Of a stretch of 64,000 bases of DNA, positions 6,783 to 14,514 are shown piece after piece. This stretch comes from Bacillus sp. ISL-55. GTDB taxonomy: Bacteria; Bacillota; Bacilli; Bacillales; Cytobacillaceae. Every line of letters starts with the position of its first letter. The first letter of the stretch is position 1. A program made the translations under genes and the position numbers. The stretch covers positions 144,346 to 208,345 of the forward strand of contig NZ_JAGGQU010000021.1 of the NCBI RefSeq assembly GCF_018613155.1, written 5' to 3'. The notes below the pieces were generated by a model, which saw only the letters and a list, made by a program, of their open reading frames with translations, was not told the origin of the DNA and made no database searches.

Positions 6783-8432
6783 CTTGAGCAGCTTGAGATA
6801 GGATGGAGTTCTTAGTTTGGTTCATCATTTCTTTCGCCATCGTGCGAACATTTGCTTTCACAAATGACCAGACTATATCTTCACCCTCTAGCAATCTAGT
6901 AGGGGTCGGGCACTTCGGATTCACAATGCTGATGACCATTGTTTCACCTACGGATTTCATCATCATAGCTTTCGCCTTAGATGGTCTATCCTAGTCGTTG
7001 AACCTTCTCCACTCTTTAGAGACAGGAGCTTGGCTGCTGATTGCCCAATCTTTTCTTTTATAAAGCCATCACGCTTGTCGTTTCCAACTTCGTTGTGGCA
7101 AGAAAAGCTCTAAGGGGTTTCCAGCAATTCACCCGATTATGATCTCTAGCCGTTACCAGCCAGGACGACTGTGCTTGTCACTGCCTAAGCAGCTAAAGCA
7201 TAATCTACGTCACGGATACGAGATTCCGCAGCAGTTAGGTTTTCTGAAGATGTATTTAGGTTATTTATAGAATGTTCCAAGCGATTTTGATAAGCACCCA
7301 ATTTAGAACGTTCTGCTGATACGGTTTCAATTGCACTTTGAATAGTAGTGATAGCATCGCTTGCAGATGTTTGACTTGTTACATCAATTCCACTGACACC
7401 AAGTGCACCACTCCTCATGTCACTAATAGAAATATTCATCTCTTGATCAGCATTAGCACCGATTTGGAAATTCAAGGTACCGTTACTTGCAACAGTAACA
7501 GTCGCAGCCGCACCCGAAGCACCTGTTACAGCAGCTTTGACTTCTAATTCTAATCCTTTAGCTGAGCCACTTTCAATAGTTACCTTGTTTCCATTTGCAG
7601 AATATTGTTCTCCACCGCTCAAGGTAACTGTTGCATCTGAACCTGTGTCGGTTGCAAGTGAGCCTGACATAGTTGTAGTTAATTCAGCTGAACTCCCTAC
7701 TGCTTGAGTCGTAAGAGTTAAATTAGCAGCAGTGTATGTTGCATTTACTCCAAGCCCTGCATTATTAATTGTTTCTGCAACTTTTTCATTTGTTGTTCCA
7801 ACTGCAAAAGAAAAACTTGTTCCATTAACCGTAAAGCTTAATGCGGAGCTTGCAACAGCACCTGACGTAAACGCAGCTGCTTTTGTTTCAGTAGCAGCAG
7901 TAGCTACAGTAGCATCTGTTACAACTACAGTGCTCCCTACGGTTGTATCTCCAGTACCACCTACAACTGCAACTTTATCTGTAAGAGAAGCTCCTACGCT
8001 ACCACTAACATTAGCTCCACCATTAATTAGTTTTTTTGTATTAAACTCTGTTGTGTTACCAATTCTATCTATTTCTTCTACCAATTGATTCATTTCTTTT
8101 TGAATTTCTTCACGGTCCACATCAGTATTTGTATCATTTGAAGATTGAACTGCTAGTTCTCGCATACGTTGGAGGATAGAATGTGTTTCATTTAAAGCAC
8201 CTTCAGCAGTTTGAATTAAAGAAATACCATCTTGTCCATTACGAGATGCTTGATCTAACCCCCGAATTTGCCCACGCATTTTCTCAGAGATTGCTAAGCC
8301 CGCTGCATCATCACCAGCACGGTTGATACGAAGACCTGAAGATAATTTCTCCATAGATTTAGCTTGTGCACCTGATGCACTGTTTAACTGACGGTAAGTG
8401 TTAAGCGCCGCAATATTATGATTAATTCTCAT
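6727..8432 (-). CDS. hag: Flagellin, interrupted by a group I intron
   Basis: Two exons. Exon 1 is 8432-7197 (412 codons); exon 2 is 6834-6727 (35 codons plus TAA); joined they keep frame and give a 447-residue flagellin. Exon 1 starts MRINHNIAALNTYRQLN, the standard N-terminal D0/D1 region, and ends SRIRDVDYA. Exon 2 supplies KEMMNQTKNSILSQAAQAM through QQPQGVLQLLR, the universal C-terminal D0 helix. Residues about 140-345 are a Thr/Ala/Val-rich surface domain, making it longer than the 304-residue B. subtilis Hag. Without splicing, the frame reads LAA and stops at 7187-7185, giving a protein unable to polymerise or bind FliS normally. The exact junction could be shifted by six bases (7203/6840), which would give DVDMAKEMM; base pairing favours the junction given. 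A sigma-D promoter and CsrA site lie upstream. Confidence 0.93.
6835..7196 (-). ncRNA. Self-splicing group I intron in hag
   Basis: A 362-nt intron read on the minus strand. The conserved core elements are all present and in order: P (AATTGCTGGAAACCCC), Q (AATCAGCAGCCAAGCTCC), R (GTTCAACGACTAGG) and S (AAGATATAGTCTGG). P4 forms TGCTG/CAGCA and P7 forms GACTA/TAGTC. A P6-like hairpin CTCC/GGAG follows Q. For P1, exon end TGCT pairs with GGCA 12 bases into the intron, with the required U-G at the splice site. P10 can form from AAG of exon 2 with CTT. The intron ends in G. It has no internal ORF. Subgroup IA is suggested by the P/Q sequences. Similar introns are known in Geobacillus flagellin genes. 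Confidence 0.93.
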
Positions 8433-8440
8433 TACGTTAT

Positions 8441-8478
8441 TTCCTCCTTGAATTTGTTGTTCACATCCTTGTGAACAA
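8441..8478 (-). promoter_or_regulatory. CsrA-binding leader of hag (two sites)
   Basis: The hag leader contains a perfect 8-bp hairpin, TTGTTCAC/GTGAACAA (8457-8478), with loop AAGGAT. The sequence ACAAGGATGT matches the best CsrA target with GGA in the loop. A second GGA is in the ribosome site AAGGAGG (8443-8449). This is the B. subtilis arrangement in which CsrA bound to BS1 and BS2 blocks hag translation and FliW relieves it. Confidence 0.85.
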
Positions 8479-8536
8479 TGGTTTTATTTGTCTGAGTTGA
8501 TAAGGTCGGCCGCCCTTATTTTCTCTTACAATAGTT

Positions 8537-8563
8537 TTATCGTCTTGGGTTTTGGATTGTTTA
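8537..8563 (-). promoter_or_regulatory. Sigma-D promoter of hag
   Basis: Minus strand TAAA, 16-base spacer, CGATAA. It lies about 105 bases before the start codon, leaving room for the CsrA leader. It matches the sigma-D pattern less well than the flgM promoter. Confidence 0.7.
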
Positions 8564-8572
8564 ATAGTGTTT

Positions 8573-8791
8573 TTAATTTTTTTTCATAAATTTTAATAGG
8601 GTTGAGATGTCTTGTGATGCTTGTTCGTTTTCGGTTTTGATTTGTTCGAGGATTTCACTTCGAAAGACCTCGATGTTTTTTGGTGCTTTGATGCCTATTT
8701 TTACTTGGTCATTTTTAGCGGAGACGATGGTGATTTCGATGTCATCGCCGATTTTGATGCTTTCGCCGTTTTTTCTTGTGAGTACGAGCAT
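8573..8791 (-). CDS. csrA: Carbon storage regulator CsrA
   Basis: A 72-residue RNA-binding dimer, [22 protein letters not shown], with the conserved LTR and [16 protein letters not shown] blocks. In Bacillus it represses translation of hag by binding GGA motifs in the leader, and FliW sequesters it. Both partners are here: fliW 6 bases upstream and a clear CsrA hairpin in the hag leader just downstream. AAGGGGTG is the ribosome site. Part of the flgM-to-csrA transcript. Confidence 0.97.
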   Translation of the reverse strand: MLVLTRKNGESIKIGDDIEITIVSAKNDQVKIGIKAPKNIEVFRSEILEQIKTENEQASQDISTLLKFMKKN

Positions 8792-8797
8792 GTCTGG

Positions 8798-9232
8798 TCA
8801 CCCCTTCGCTTTTGCTTTTTTAAAGATTGGGTGTTTGGTCTTGTATTGTTCATCGTGCAGGATGACTTGCTTTGCCTTGCGGTTTCTCTGATTAATGATA
8901 ATTGGTGCCTGCAGGTTTGCGGTTGTTTTTTCGAATGGATCCTGAACGGTGAGGATGGAATAGACAGCGACATCTCTCTCGCTCTCCAGGCTCAATTCAT
9001 CGACCGTCGCATCTTCCAGCTGAAAATCATACTCTTTCATAAAATGGAACGGATTCGTCAATACAAACGCCAGTCCCGGTGTCGACACAGATTGGAGGAC
9101 AAAATAGAATTCGTCATCAGACAAGGGCAGCAAGGCAAATTGCTTTTCATCCACAAAACCCGGTAGCCCTTTTTCAAAAGTTAGAATCTCTTCCACTTCT
9201 ACTTCACCATGATATTTCGTGTTTATTTTCAT
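8798..9232 (-). CDS. fliW: Flagellar assembly factor FliW
   Basis: A 144-residue cytoplasmic protein with the family signatures EILTFEKGLPGFVDEKQFAL and FVLTNPFHFMKEYDFQL. FliW binds either flagellin or CsrA; when flagellin has been exported, freed FliW removes CsrA from the hag leader and allows more synthesis. Truncated flagellin from unspliced mRNA could disturb this sensor, because FliW binds near the flagellin C-terminus. It lies between yviE and csrA as in B. subtilis. Confidence 0.97.
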   Translation of the reverse strand: MKINTKYHGEVEVEEILTFEKGLPGFVDEKQFALLPLSDDEFYFVLQSVSTPGLAFVLTNPFHFMKEYDFQLEDATVDELSLESERDVAVYSILTVQDPFEKTTANLQAPIIINQRNRKAKQVILHDEQYKTKHPIFKKAKAKG

Positions 9233-9246
9233 ATTAGAACCCTTCC

Positions 9247-9840
9247 TTAAATAGATTGTTCATAATTAATTCCGACATGCTTTAAATTGGCAAAATCTAT
9301 TTTCAATGATGGATGCTGCTTCAGGTTGACTTCCGCCTTGCCTGGCGTATAACTGATCACTGGCTTATTGATTTGGCTTTCAATCACTGGTCGGTTTGTT
9401 TTCCAGTTGATCTCGACTTTGCCAGGATCATATTCTACTTTCACACTACCAGCAGAGGGAGTCCAGCCAATATTAAAGTCAAGCATTGGCGACTCGCTGT
9501 TCCGCTTCGCCTGATCTGCAATCGGATGGCCACCATTCTCAATCATCATCAATTCATCGCCATCCTGGGACACACGCGCGAGACCAGAGAGCCAATCTTG
9601 GTAACCCTGCTGTGCCGCCTCATCAATACGGCGGGATATATGCTTTAAATCCATATCCGCGCGAGCTTCAGTCTGATCAATCGTCAGTCTTGCTGGCTTA
9701 CGGTTAATATTTAGCTCGGCTGCCGGCTGCTGTATGCTCAATTCCGCTTTGGGCTGCTCCATTTCAAGCCGCGACTGCTGGGTACGGATTTCTGTCTGGG
9801 CAAAAGTTGATTGCAAACGTATTTGAGGAAATTGCATCAT
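9247..9840 (-). CDS. yviE: DUF6470 family protein YviE
   Basis: A 197-residue soluble protein. It has repeated short beta-strand units built on alternating polar residues (RLEMEQPKAELSIQQPAAEL, ARLTIDQTEARADM), then a linker and a C-terminal region with KPVISYTPGKAEVNL. This matches B. subtilis YviE in length and position between flgL and fliW. No biochemical role is established; the conserved location implies a flagellar link. ATG at 9840 or 9837 both follow GGAGG. A terminator hairpin stands between flgL and this gene, so its supply of transcript may depend on readthrough. Confidence 0.9.
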   Translation of the reverse strand: MMQFPQIRLQSTFAQTEIRTQQSRLEMEQPKAELSIQQPAAELNINRKPARLTIDQTEARADMDLKHISRRIDEAAQQGYQDWLSGLARVSQDGDELMMIENGGHPIADQAKRNSESPMLDFNIGWTPSAGSVKVEYDPGKVEINWKTNRPVIESQINKPVISYTPGKAEVNLKQHPSLKIDFANLKHVGINYEQSI

Positions 9841-9850
9841 TCATCCCTCC

Positions 9851-9883
9851 TAGAAAAAAAAGCTATTCCCAATGAGAATAGCT
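9851..9883 (-). terminator. Hairpin terminator between flgL and yviE
   Basis: Minus strand AGCTATTC (9883-9876) pairs with GAATAGCT (9868-9861) and is followed by eight T. It overlaps the flgL stop codon. It is a strong-looking terminator inside the operon and may lower expression of yviE-fliW-csrA relative to flgK/flgL. Confidence 0.8.
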
Positions 9884-10772
9884 ATCTTAAAAAGTCCAAT
9901 AGTGTCGGCTGCAGAATTCGGGCTCCGACTCCAAGTGCCGCACGGTGGACACTTTCCTGGGTCTTTAAATCGGTGATGACCCTTTCAATATCCGCGTCTT
10001 CGTTATCTGAGAGAACACGGTTTGCCATTATTTCTTGCTGAGCAATCCGGTCGTCGATCATCTCAAGACGATTATAGCGTGCACCCAGCTCAGAACGTTC
10101 GGATGAAAGCTTGTCCATCGCTCCGTCCAAACGCCCCAGCAATCCCTCAAGATCAGCCGTTTTGTCATCATCCAATGCCGTCTGTATACCCTGGACAACA
10201 TCAAAAAGTTCCTGATTGAAAACGCCGTTTGGATCGACGTTCGCTCTTAAGGAGACCCCGCGCGATATTTCCACTTTATAAGTATTGATGCTTGGGTCAG
10301 CCAGGTTAGCTGCTACCGTTGGCGGATTCGTAGTTGGCACCGGCGGATTGTCCGTATCTGTACCGTGATAAATATAACGGCCGGAAACCTGTGTATTCGC
10401 AACTTGTACTAAATCATCCTTAATCTGCTCAACCTCTCGGGCAATCGCTTCCCGGTCAGTCGGACTTAATGAACCTGTCTTTCCCTGGATGACCAGTTCC
10501 CGCACGCGCTGCAAGCCATTATTCGCCTGTTCAATCCCCGCTTCAGAGTTCTCCATCCACAAATAAAGTTCAGAAAGATTTCGTTTATACTGCTCGACCT
10601 CAGTCAAATTTGAACGGTAGAACATACCCTTCATTGCAACAACAGGATCGTCCGATGGTTTAGTGATTTTTTTGCCAGTAGAAAGCTGATCCTGATACTG
10701 GCCCATACGGCGGTAGCTTTCGCTTAAATTGCGAAGCGAGTTAGAAGAAAGCATTGATTGTGTTATGCGCAT
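9882..10772 (-). CDS. flgL: Hook-filament junction protein FlgL (HAP3)
   Basis: A 296-residue flagellin-like protein, MRITQSMLSSNSLRNLSESYRRMGQYQDQLSTGKKI, the standard FlgL N-terminus with a coiled-coil D0/D1 core; the C-terminus returns to the coiled core (ELGARYNRLEMIDDRIAQQE). It joins the hook-proximal FlgK ring to the filament. It lies 10 bases after flgK. The internal RYIYHGTDTDNPPV is the typical surface-loop junction of FlgL. Confidence 0.96.
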   Translation of the reverse strand: MRITQSMLSSNSLRNLSESYRRMGQYQDQLSTGKKITKPSDDPVVAMKGMFYRSNLTEVEQYKRNLSELYLWMENSEAGIEQANNGLQRVRELVIQGKTGSLSPTDREAIAREVEQIKDDLVQVANTQVSGRYIYHGTDTDNPPVPTTNPPTVAANLADPSINTYKVEISRGVSLRANVDPNGVFNQELFDVVQGIQTALDDDKTADLEGLLGRLDGAMDKLSSERSELGARYNRLEMIDDRIAQQEIMANRVLSDNEDADIERVITDLKTQESVHRAALGVGARILQPTLLDFLR

Positions 10773-10782
10773 TTTATTTCAC

Positions 10783-12330
10783 CTATCTTCCTACGGTTCC
10801 CATGCCGTTGATGATTTTATCGAGCATCTCGTCCTGGAGGGTGATCATCCGGGCTGATGCGTTATAGGCATGCTGGAACTGGATCATATTTGTCATTTCT
10901 TCGTCCAGTGACACGGAGCCGACTGACTTCCGGCGATTTTCCACCGATTCTCTTAGTGAACCGCTGTTTTGAGTTAATCGAACGGCTTCTTGTGATTTTA
11001 CGGCCATGCCGCCAATTACACCTTCATAATAATTGCGGAAGTTTGCTTGTTCGTTGTCTCCAGCATAATCAAATTTATCGTTAATGATGTTCGCTAGCTT
11101 TAAGATATTAGTAGAGTCACCGATTGTTGCTCCAGTGATACTACTTCCATCTGCTGTTGCGATATTATCCAGGCTTTGATTAATCGCATCCGCTAGTTCA
11201 ATTCGACTTGCGAACCCATTACGTAGAGGGTTGGTGTTATCCGCATCAGCGAAGAATGGATTTCTTGCCTTTGTTGTGCTGGCAATATCATTGGGGCTCA
11301 TTCCATCCTTGTGTACATCATTAAACTCAGTCGCAAAGGTAAAGGCAAGGTTGTCTAATTCCTTCATCATTTCAGGGTAGACACCAGCCACTTTTCCGTT
11401 TGCCTCATACCCATATGAATCTACTAAAGCTTTAAGCTTTCCTGTTGAATTTAAATCTGTAAAGTTAAATTTAGTATCGCCAATAGAAACCGTTTTAACT
11501 GAATCATCAGCACCATCAAAGTTTACCGTCATCTTGTTATTACGGTCTCCACTGACAAGAATACCCAGCTCTTTCCCACTGTCGCTGACCATCTTGATGA
11601 CGGCTTGTCCATCTGCCATTTTCAGTGCATCGCCGCCTGAATTTGTATAATCAACTTTAATATTTACCACTGAGGCCAATTGATCGATCAACCTGTCGCG
11701 CTCATCATATAAATCATTTGGCAGATAACCATGTGGTTCAACATCCGCAATCTGACCGTTAATCTTACTAATCTGGTAAGTTAATGAGTTGATTTCTTTT
11801 TCAGTAACAGAAACCTCATTCTTCAAATCTCGTTGAATGGAAGAAAGAGAATTTTGCAGATAGTTAAATGTCTCAGCTACTGCAATTCCGCGCTGACGAA
11901 CAACTGAGCGAGCACCAGGATTTGTCGGGTTAACCGCTAAATCCTGCAGTGACTGCCAAAATTGGTCCATCGTCTTCGCGAGGCCAGATTCAGAAGGCTC
12001 ATTCAACACTTCTTCAAGCTTAGTGTAAGCTTCTGCTCTAGTTTCCCAGTATCCCAGTTTATTATTTTCACTGCGGTACTGGATATCCAGAAAGCTCTCT
12101 CTCACACGCTGAATCGATCCAGCCTTTACACCCGTACCAACCTGCCCAGGAATCTGCGGGCGGTTAAGTGAAGCATTTGGGTATGGCTCAGTCTGCTCAA
12201 AGTTAATACGCTGACGAGTATAGCCAGGTGTGTTGGCATTTGAAATATTGTGTCCGGTTGTATGTAAAGCGCTCTGCTGCGTGAACATTCCGCGGCGCGC
12301 TGTTTCTAATCCCATAAAGGTTGAACGCAT
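10783..12330 (-). CDS. flgK: Hook-filament junction protein FlgK (HAP1)
   Basis: A 515-residue protein. MRSTFMGLETARRGMFTQQSAL then HTTGHNISNANTPGYTRQR is the rod/hook/HAP family N-terminal motif. The C-terminus (SLDEEMTNMIQFQHAYNAS followed by ARMITLQDEMLDKIING) is the matching Flg_bbr_C motif. FlgK is the first junction ring exported after the hook. The frame extends five codons further, but GGAGG 8 bases before the ATG at 12330 fixes the start. Confidence 0.96.
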   Translation of the reverse strand: MRSTFMGLETARRGMFTQQSALHTTGHNISNANTPGYTRQRINFEQTEPYPNASLNRPQIPGQVGTGVKAGSIQRVRESFLDIQYRSENNKLGYWETRAEAYTKLEEVLNEPSESGLAKTMDQFWQSLQDLAVNPTNPGARSVVRQRGIAVAETFNYLQNSLSSIQRDLKNEVSVTEKEINSLTYQISKINGQIADVEPHGYLPNDLYDERDRLIDQLASVVNIKVDYTNSGGDALKMADGQAVIKMVSDSGKELGILVSGDRNNKMTVNFDGADDSVKTVSIGDTKFNFTDLNSTGKLKALVDSYGYEANGKVAGVYPEMMKELDNLAFTFATEFNDVHKDGMSPNDIASTTKARNPFFADADNTNPLRNGFASRIELADAINQSLDNIATADGSSITGATIGDSTNILKLANIINDKFDYAGDNEQANFRNYYEGVIGGMAVKSQEAVRLTQNSGSLRESVENRRKSVGSVSLDEEMTNMIQFQHAYNASARMITLQDEMLDKIINGMGTVGR

Positions 12331-12348
12331 TTTTCGTTCCTCCAAATA

Positions 12349-12819
12349 TTATGCTTTTGAGTTGAACATCCCCGGTGATTGACCAGGCTTTGCTTTCTTG
12401 CCGGCAGGCGGTCCGTAGTTGATTTCCTTTTCCTGCGGCATCACAAGGCTCTTTGAAAAATTGATGAATTGCAGTGATTGATGGATTAATTTCTGATTCA
12501 GTTCGTTTCGTGCCTTTATTTCTGAAATGACTTCTACCAGTTCTTCTTTGATTGTCAAAAGCTGATCATTCTCGGCTGGATTCGCCTCTGCTATTTCCTG
12601 TAATGACGCATCAGGGGAAAATTTTTTAGCTACCGCCAGCCGCTCTTGCTCCAGCTTATTAATCGCAGTCACGTGCGCCTGTTCATCCTTCAAGAGCTGG
12701 TCGAGGGCAGCTGTGTCTCCTTTTTTCACGATGTCCGTTTTTTTTACGGTCAATTCGTAAAGGCTTTTATGCAATTTGAGCATTTTATTCATAATTACAA
12801 CAAGTGTTTCAGCAGACAT
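12349..12819 (-). CDS. flgN: Flagellar export chaperone FlgN
   Basis: A 156-residue helical protein, MSAETLVVIMNKMLKLHKSLYELT, matching B. subtilis FlgN (YvyG) in size and position. FlgN holds FlgK and FlgL in the cytoplasm until export. The frame is open back to 12870, but AGAAGGAGGG before the ATG at 12819 shows the true start; the additional residues would be encoded by the dispersed repeat that has landed just upstream. The C-terminal basic tail (GPPAGKKAKPGQS) is unstructured. Confidence 0.9.
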   Translation of the reverse strand: MSAETLVVIMNKMLKLHKSLYELTVKKTDIVKKGDTAALDQLLKDEQAHVTAINKLEQERLAVAKKFSPDASLQEIAEANPAENDQLLTIKEELVEVISEIKARNELNQKLIHQSLQFINFSKSLVMPQEKEINYGPPAGKKAKPGQSPGMFNSKA

Positions 12820-12840
12820 ACACTGCCCTCCTTCTGTGAA

Positions 12841-12954
12841 AAGCGCAAGCACCTTGGTCAGCCCCGACAAGCGCTGGAGGACCGACCAGTGAAGTCTCTC
12901 TTTGACTTCATTGGGCGGGCCGAAGCGACTCGAGGGGCTAGGTGCTGGAGCTGG
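12841..12954. repeat. Dispersed hairpin repeat, copy 2
   Basis: A 114-bp copy of the element at 344-590 and 57973-58100, here without the nested insert. It contains the GAAGTC...GACTTC hairpin and ends GGGGCTAGGTGCTGGAGCTG. It lies in the flgM-flgN spacer, 20 bases before flgN, and is presumably transcribed as part of the operon. Only here has the outer GCGCC become GCACC/GGTGC, a compensating pair change. Confidence 0.85.
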
Positions 12955-12991
12955 ACACTACTCTAAGTTAGAAAATTCACCTTTTCCGCAT

Positions 12992-13020
12992 AAAGAAACA
13001 CTCGTCAGAAAGACGAGTAT
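12992..13020 (-). terminator. Possible attenuator after flgM
   Basis: Minus strand ACTCGTC pairs with GACGAGT (13018-13012 with 13006-13000), followed by GTTTCTTT. It starts 8 bases after the flgM stop codon, within the operon. The T-run is imperfect, so a partial terminator or RNA-processing hairpin is likely. Confidence 0.5.
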
Positions 13021-13025
13021 TCGAC

Positions 13026-13295
13026 CTATTTATTATGATAAAAATTAATGATGCTTTTAGCTGTTTCTTTAGGATTTAGCTTATAAGTACCGTTTTCAAC
13101 CTGAAGCTTCAGCTCTTCCACCTTTTGCTGGCGCTGAACGGATACTTGGGAAAGCTGCTGCATTTCTTTTGCAGTCGAAGAAATCTCCACTTTATCCGCC
13201 TTTTTATTTTGCGTATTCGCTGTTGCATCTAGTTTGTTCATCTGGCGTTTATATGGATTGATCCCTGATGGACCTATATTATTGTTGATTTTCAT
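13026..13295 (-). CDS. flgM: Anti-sigma-D factor FlgM
   Basis: An 89-residue, largely disordered protein, MKINNNIGPSGINPYKRQ, with the FlgM core KADKVEISSTAKEM and C-terminal ETAKSIINFYHNK. It binds and holds sigma-D in the cytoplasm until hook completion. The gene has a perfect sigma-D promoter, closing the known feedback loop, and probably starts a transcript that runs through flgN, flgK and flgL. Confidence 0.95.
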   Translation of the reverse strand: MKINNNIGPSGINPYKRQMNKLDATANTQNKKADKVEISSTAKEMQQLSQVSVQRQQKVEELKLQVENGTYKLNPKETAKSIINFYHNK

Positions 13296-13332
13296 CGTCT
13301 AAACCTCACTTTCAGAACGATTTCTACTTTTA

Positions 13333-13359
13333 TTATCGGCAATTATCTGGCGATATTTA
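13333..13359 (-). promoter_or_regulatory. Sigma-D promoter of flgM
   Basis: Minus strand TAAA, exactly 15 bases, GCCGATAA: a perfect sigma-D promoter about 40 bases before flgM. Confidence 0.88.
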
Positions 13360-13373
13360 ATGATTCTTTTCAC

Positions 13374-13775
13374 CTAATCTTGATGTGTGAAAAAAGTCGC
13401 GCGTTTTCCCATTTCTTTCTTCCGTTGTTCCTCATATTCCACCGTTTTCAAATCAGCTCTTAGACTGCTTGCACAAGCAGCGCAGATTCTGCCTTCACGA
13501 ATGACACTTCCGCACTTATCACAAGGATAACCGAAATTAGGGAATTGAGTCAGCTGAAACCGGCCTGCCCTGATGAATTTTAAGATAAGGTCTTCCGGGA
13601 CACCAGTCGCTTCCACGACTTGCAAGACAGTTGCTGCTCTGTTCTCACGCTTTCTCATGAACTTAGCTACCGTATCATACGCTGCTTCTTCCTCTTTCCA
13701 GCATTTTTCACATACATCACGAAATTTATTTTTCACATAGAGTGAATCGCATTTTGGGCAATTTTGAAGGTCCAA
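13374..13775 (-). CDS. yvyF: Flagellar-operon zinc-ribbon protein YvyF
   Basis: A 133-residue cytoplasmic protein with two CxxC pairs near the N-terminus (CPKCDSLYV...CEKCWKEEE) and two near the C-terminus (CDKCGSVI...CAAC), so probably two zinc sites. Between them is a helix-turn-helix-like stretch (TVLQVVEATGVPEDLILKFI). Length and site between comFC and flgM match B. subtilis YvyF. It is a putative regulator; its role is not established. Confidence 0.9.
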   Translation of the reverse strand: MDLQNCPKCDSLYVKNKFRDVCEKCWKEEEAAYDTVAKFMRKRENRAATVLQVVEATGVPEDLILKFIRAGRFQLTQFPNFGYPCDKCGSVIREGRICAACASSLRADLKTVEYEEQRKKEMGKRATFFTHQD

Positions 13776-13803
13776 TGTCCTTCCTCCTTCAATTTTATCT
13801 CAT

Positions 13804-14514
13804 CTAGCGGGCCAAAGTGAATGAATACACCTTCGCCGCTCCGTTTTCTTTTAGTATTTTGGCCGCATGCCTCAGCGTTGAGCCTGTAGTATATATATCG
13901 TCAATCAGCAAAATAGTTTTACTGTTAAGGTTTTGGTCTGTATCAAATTTGAACACCTGCTGTAGATCTATTCTTTCTGAACGTGATTTTTTTGACTGTT
14001 TTTCGGTATGGACTCTGGAGAGCATGTTTGTTGGTTTAAAGCCGGCAGTGGTGATTAGCGCTTCTGCCTGGTTGAAGCCTCTTTCGTGGAGTCGTTCTTC
14101 ACTGAGCGGAATGGGGACAATATAATCATATTGGAAAGATTGCAAAGCCTGACAGAGACCTTCTGCAAAAACCTCCGCAAGTACATAGTCCCCCCTGAAC
14201 TTAAATTTCGCCATTACGTCTTTTGCAAAATCAGTATAACGATACAGTGCGCGGTTTTGGTCGAGACTCCCGCTCCAGTGCACGTCTTCCTCCCATCGCT
14301 TGCAATCGAAGCATAAATTCTCCACTCTATATTCCGCTTTCAAAAAGGCAAATGGCCTGCCGCAAATCTCGCATACTTCGCCTGTAATACGCTCAAAGTT
14401 TTCGTTGCATTCTCCGCAAATCTTTGGTTCTTTTTCTTCTTTGCCAAAAAGAGTATTCCAAGATAGAATAGCTTCAATCTCCTCATTGCATATCAGACAA
14501 TGACTCCCTTTCAT
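13804..14514 (-). CDS. comFC: Competence protein ComFC, phosphoribosyltransferase family
   Basis: A 236-residue protein. Two Cys pairs at the N-terminus (CLICNEEIEAI...CGECNENF) plus CEICGRPF form a zinc ribbon. The C-terminal half is a type I phosphoribosyltransferase domain with the PRPP-binding motif ILLIDDIYTTGSTL. Together with ComFA it acts in the cytoplasm during uptake of single-stranded DNA. Its ATG overlaps the comFA stop (ATGA). Confidence 0.94.
   Translation of the reverse strand: MKGSHCLICNEEIEAILSWNTLFGKEEKEPKICGECNENFERITGEVCEICGRPFAFLKAEYRVENLCFDCKRWEEDVHWSGSLDQNRALYRYTDFAKDVMAKFKFRGDYVLAEVFAEGLCQALQSFQYDYIVPIPLSEERLHERGFNQAEALITTAGFKPTNMLSRVHTEKQSKKSRSERIDLQQVFKFDTDQNLNSKTILLIDDIYTTGSTLRHAAKILKENGAAKVYSFTLAR

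Noticed and set aside
6727..6966. A stand-alone 79-residue minus-strand ORF ending in a flagellin C-terminus
   Set aside because: Its first half is group I intron sequence (including the S element); only the last 35 codons are real, as exon 2 of hag.
7732..8088. A 118-residue plus-strand ORF opposite the flagellin variable domain
   Set aside because: It is the antisense of a low-complexity Thr/Ala/Val-rich coding region and has no ribosome site.
8621..9166. A 181-residue plus-strand ORF opposite csrA and fliW
   Set aside because: It overlaps two certain genes on the other strand in full and has no family resemblance.
12820..12870. A 17-residue N-terminal extension of FlgN
   Set aside because: It would be encoded partly by the inserted repeat, and a strong ribosome site favours the ATG at 12819.
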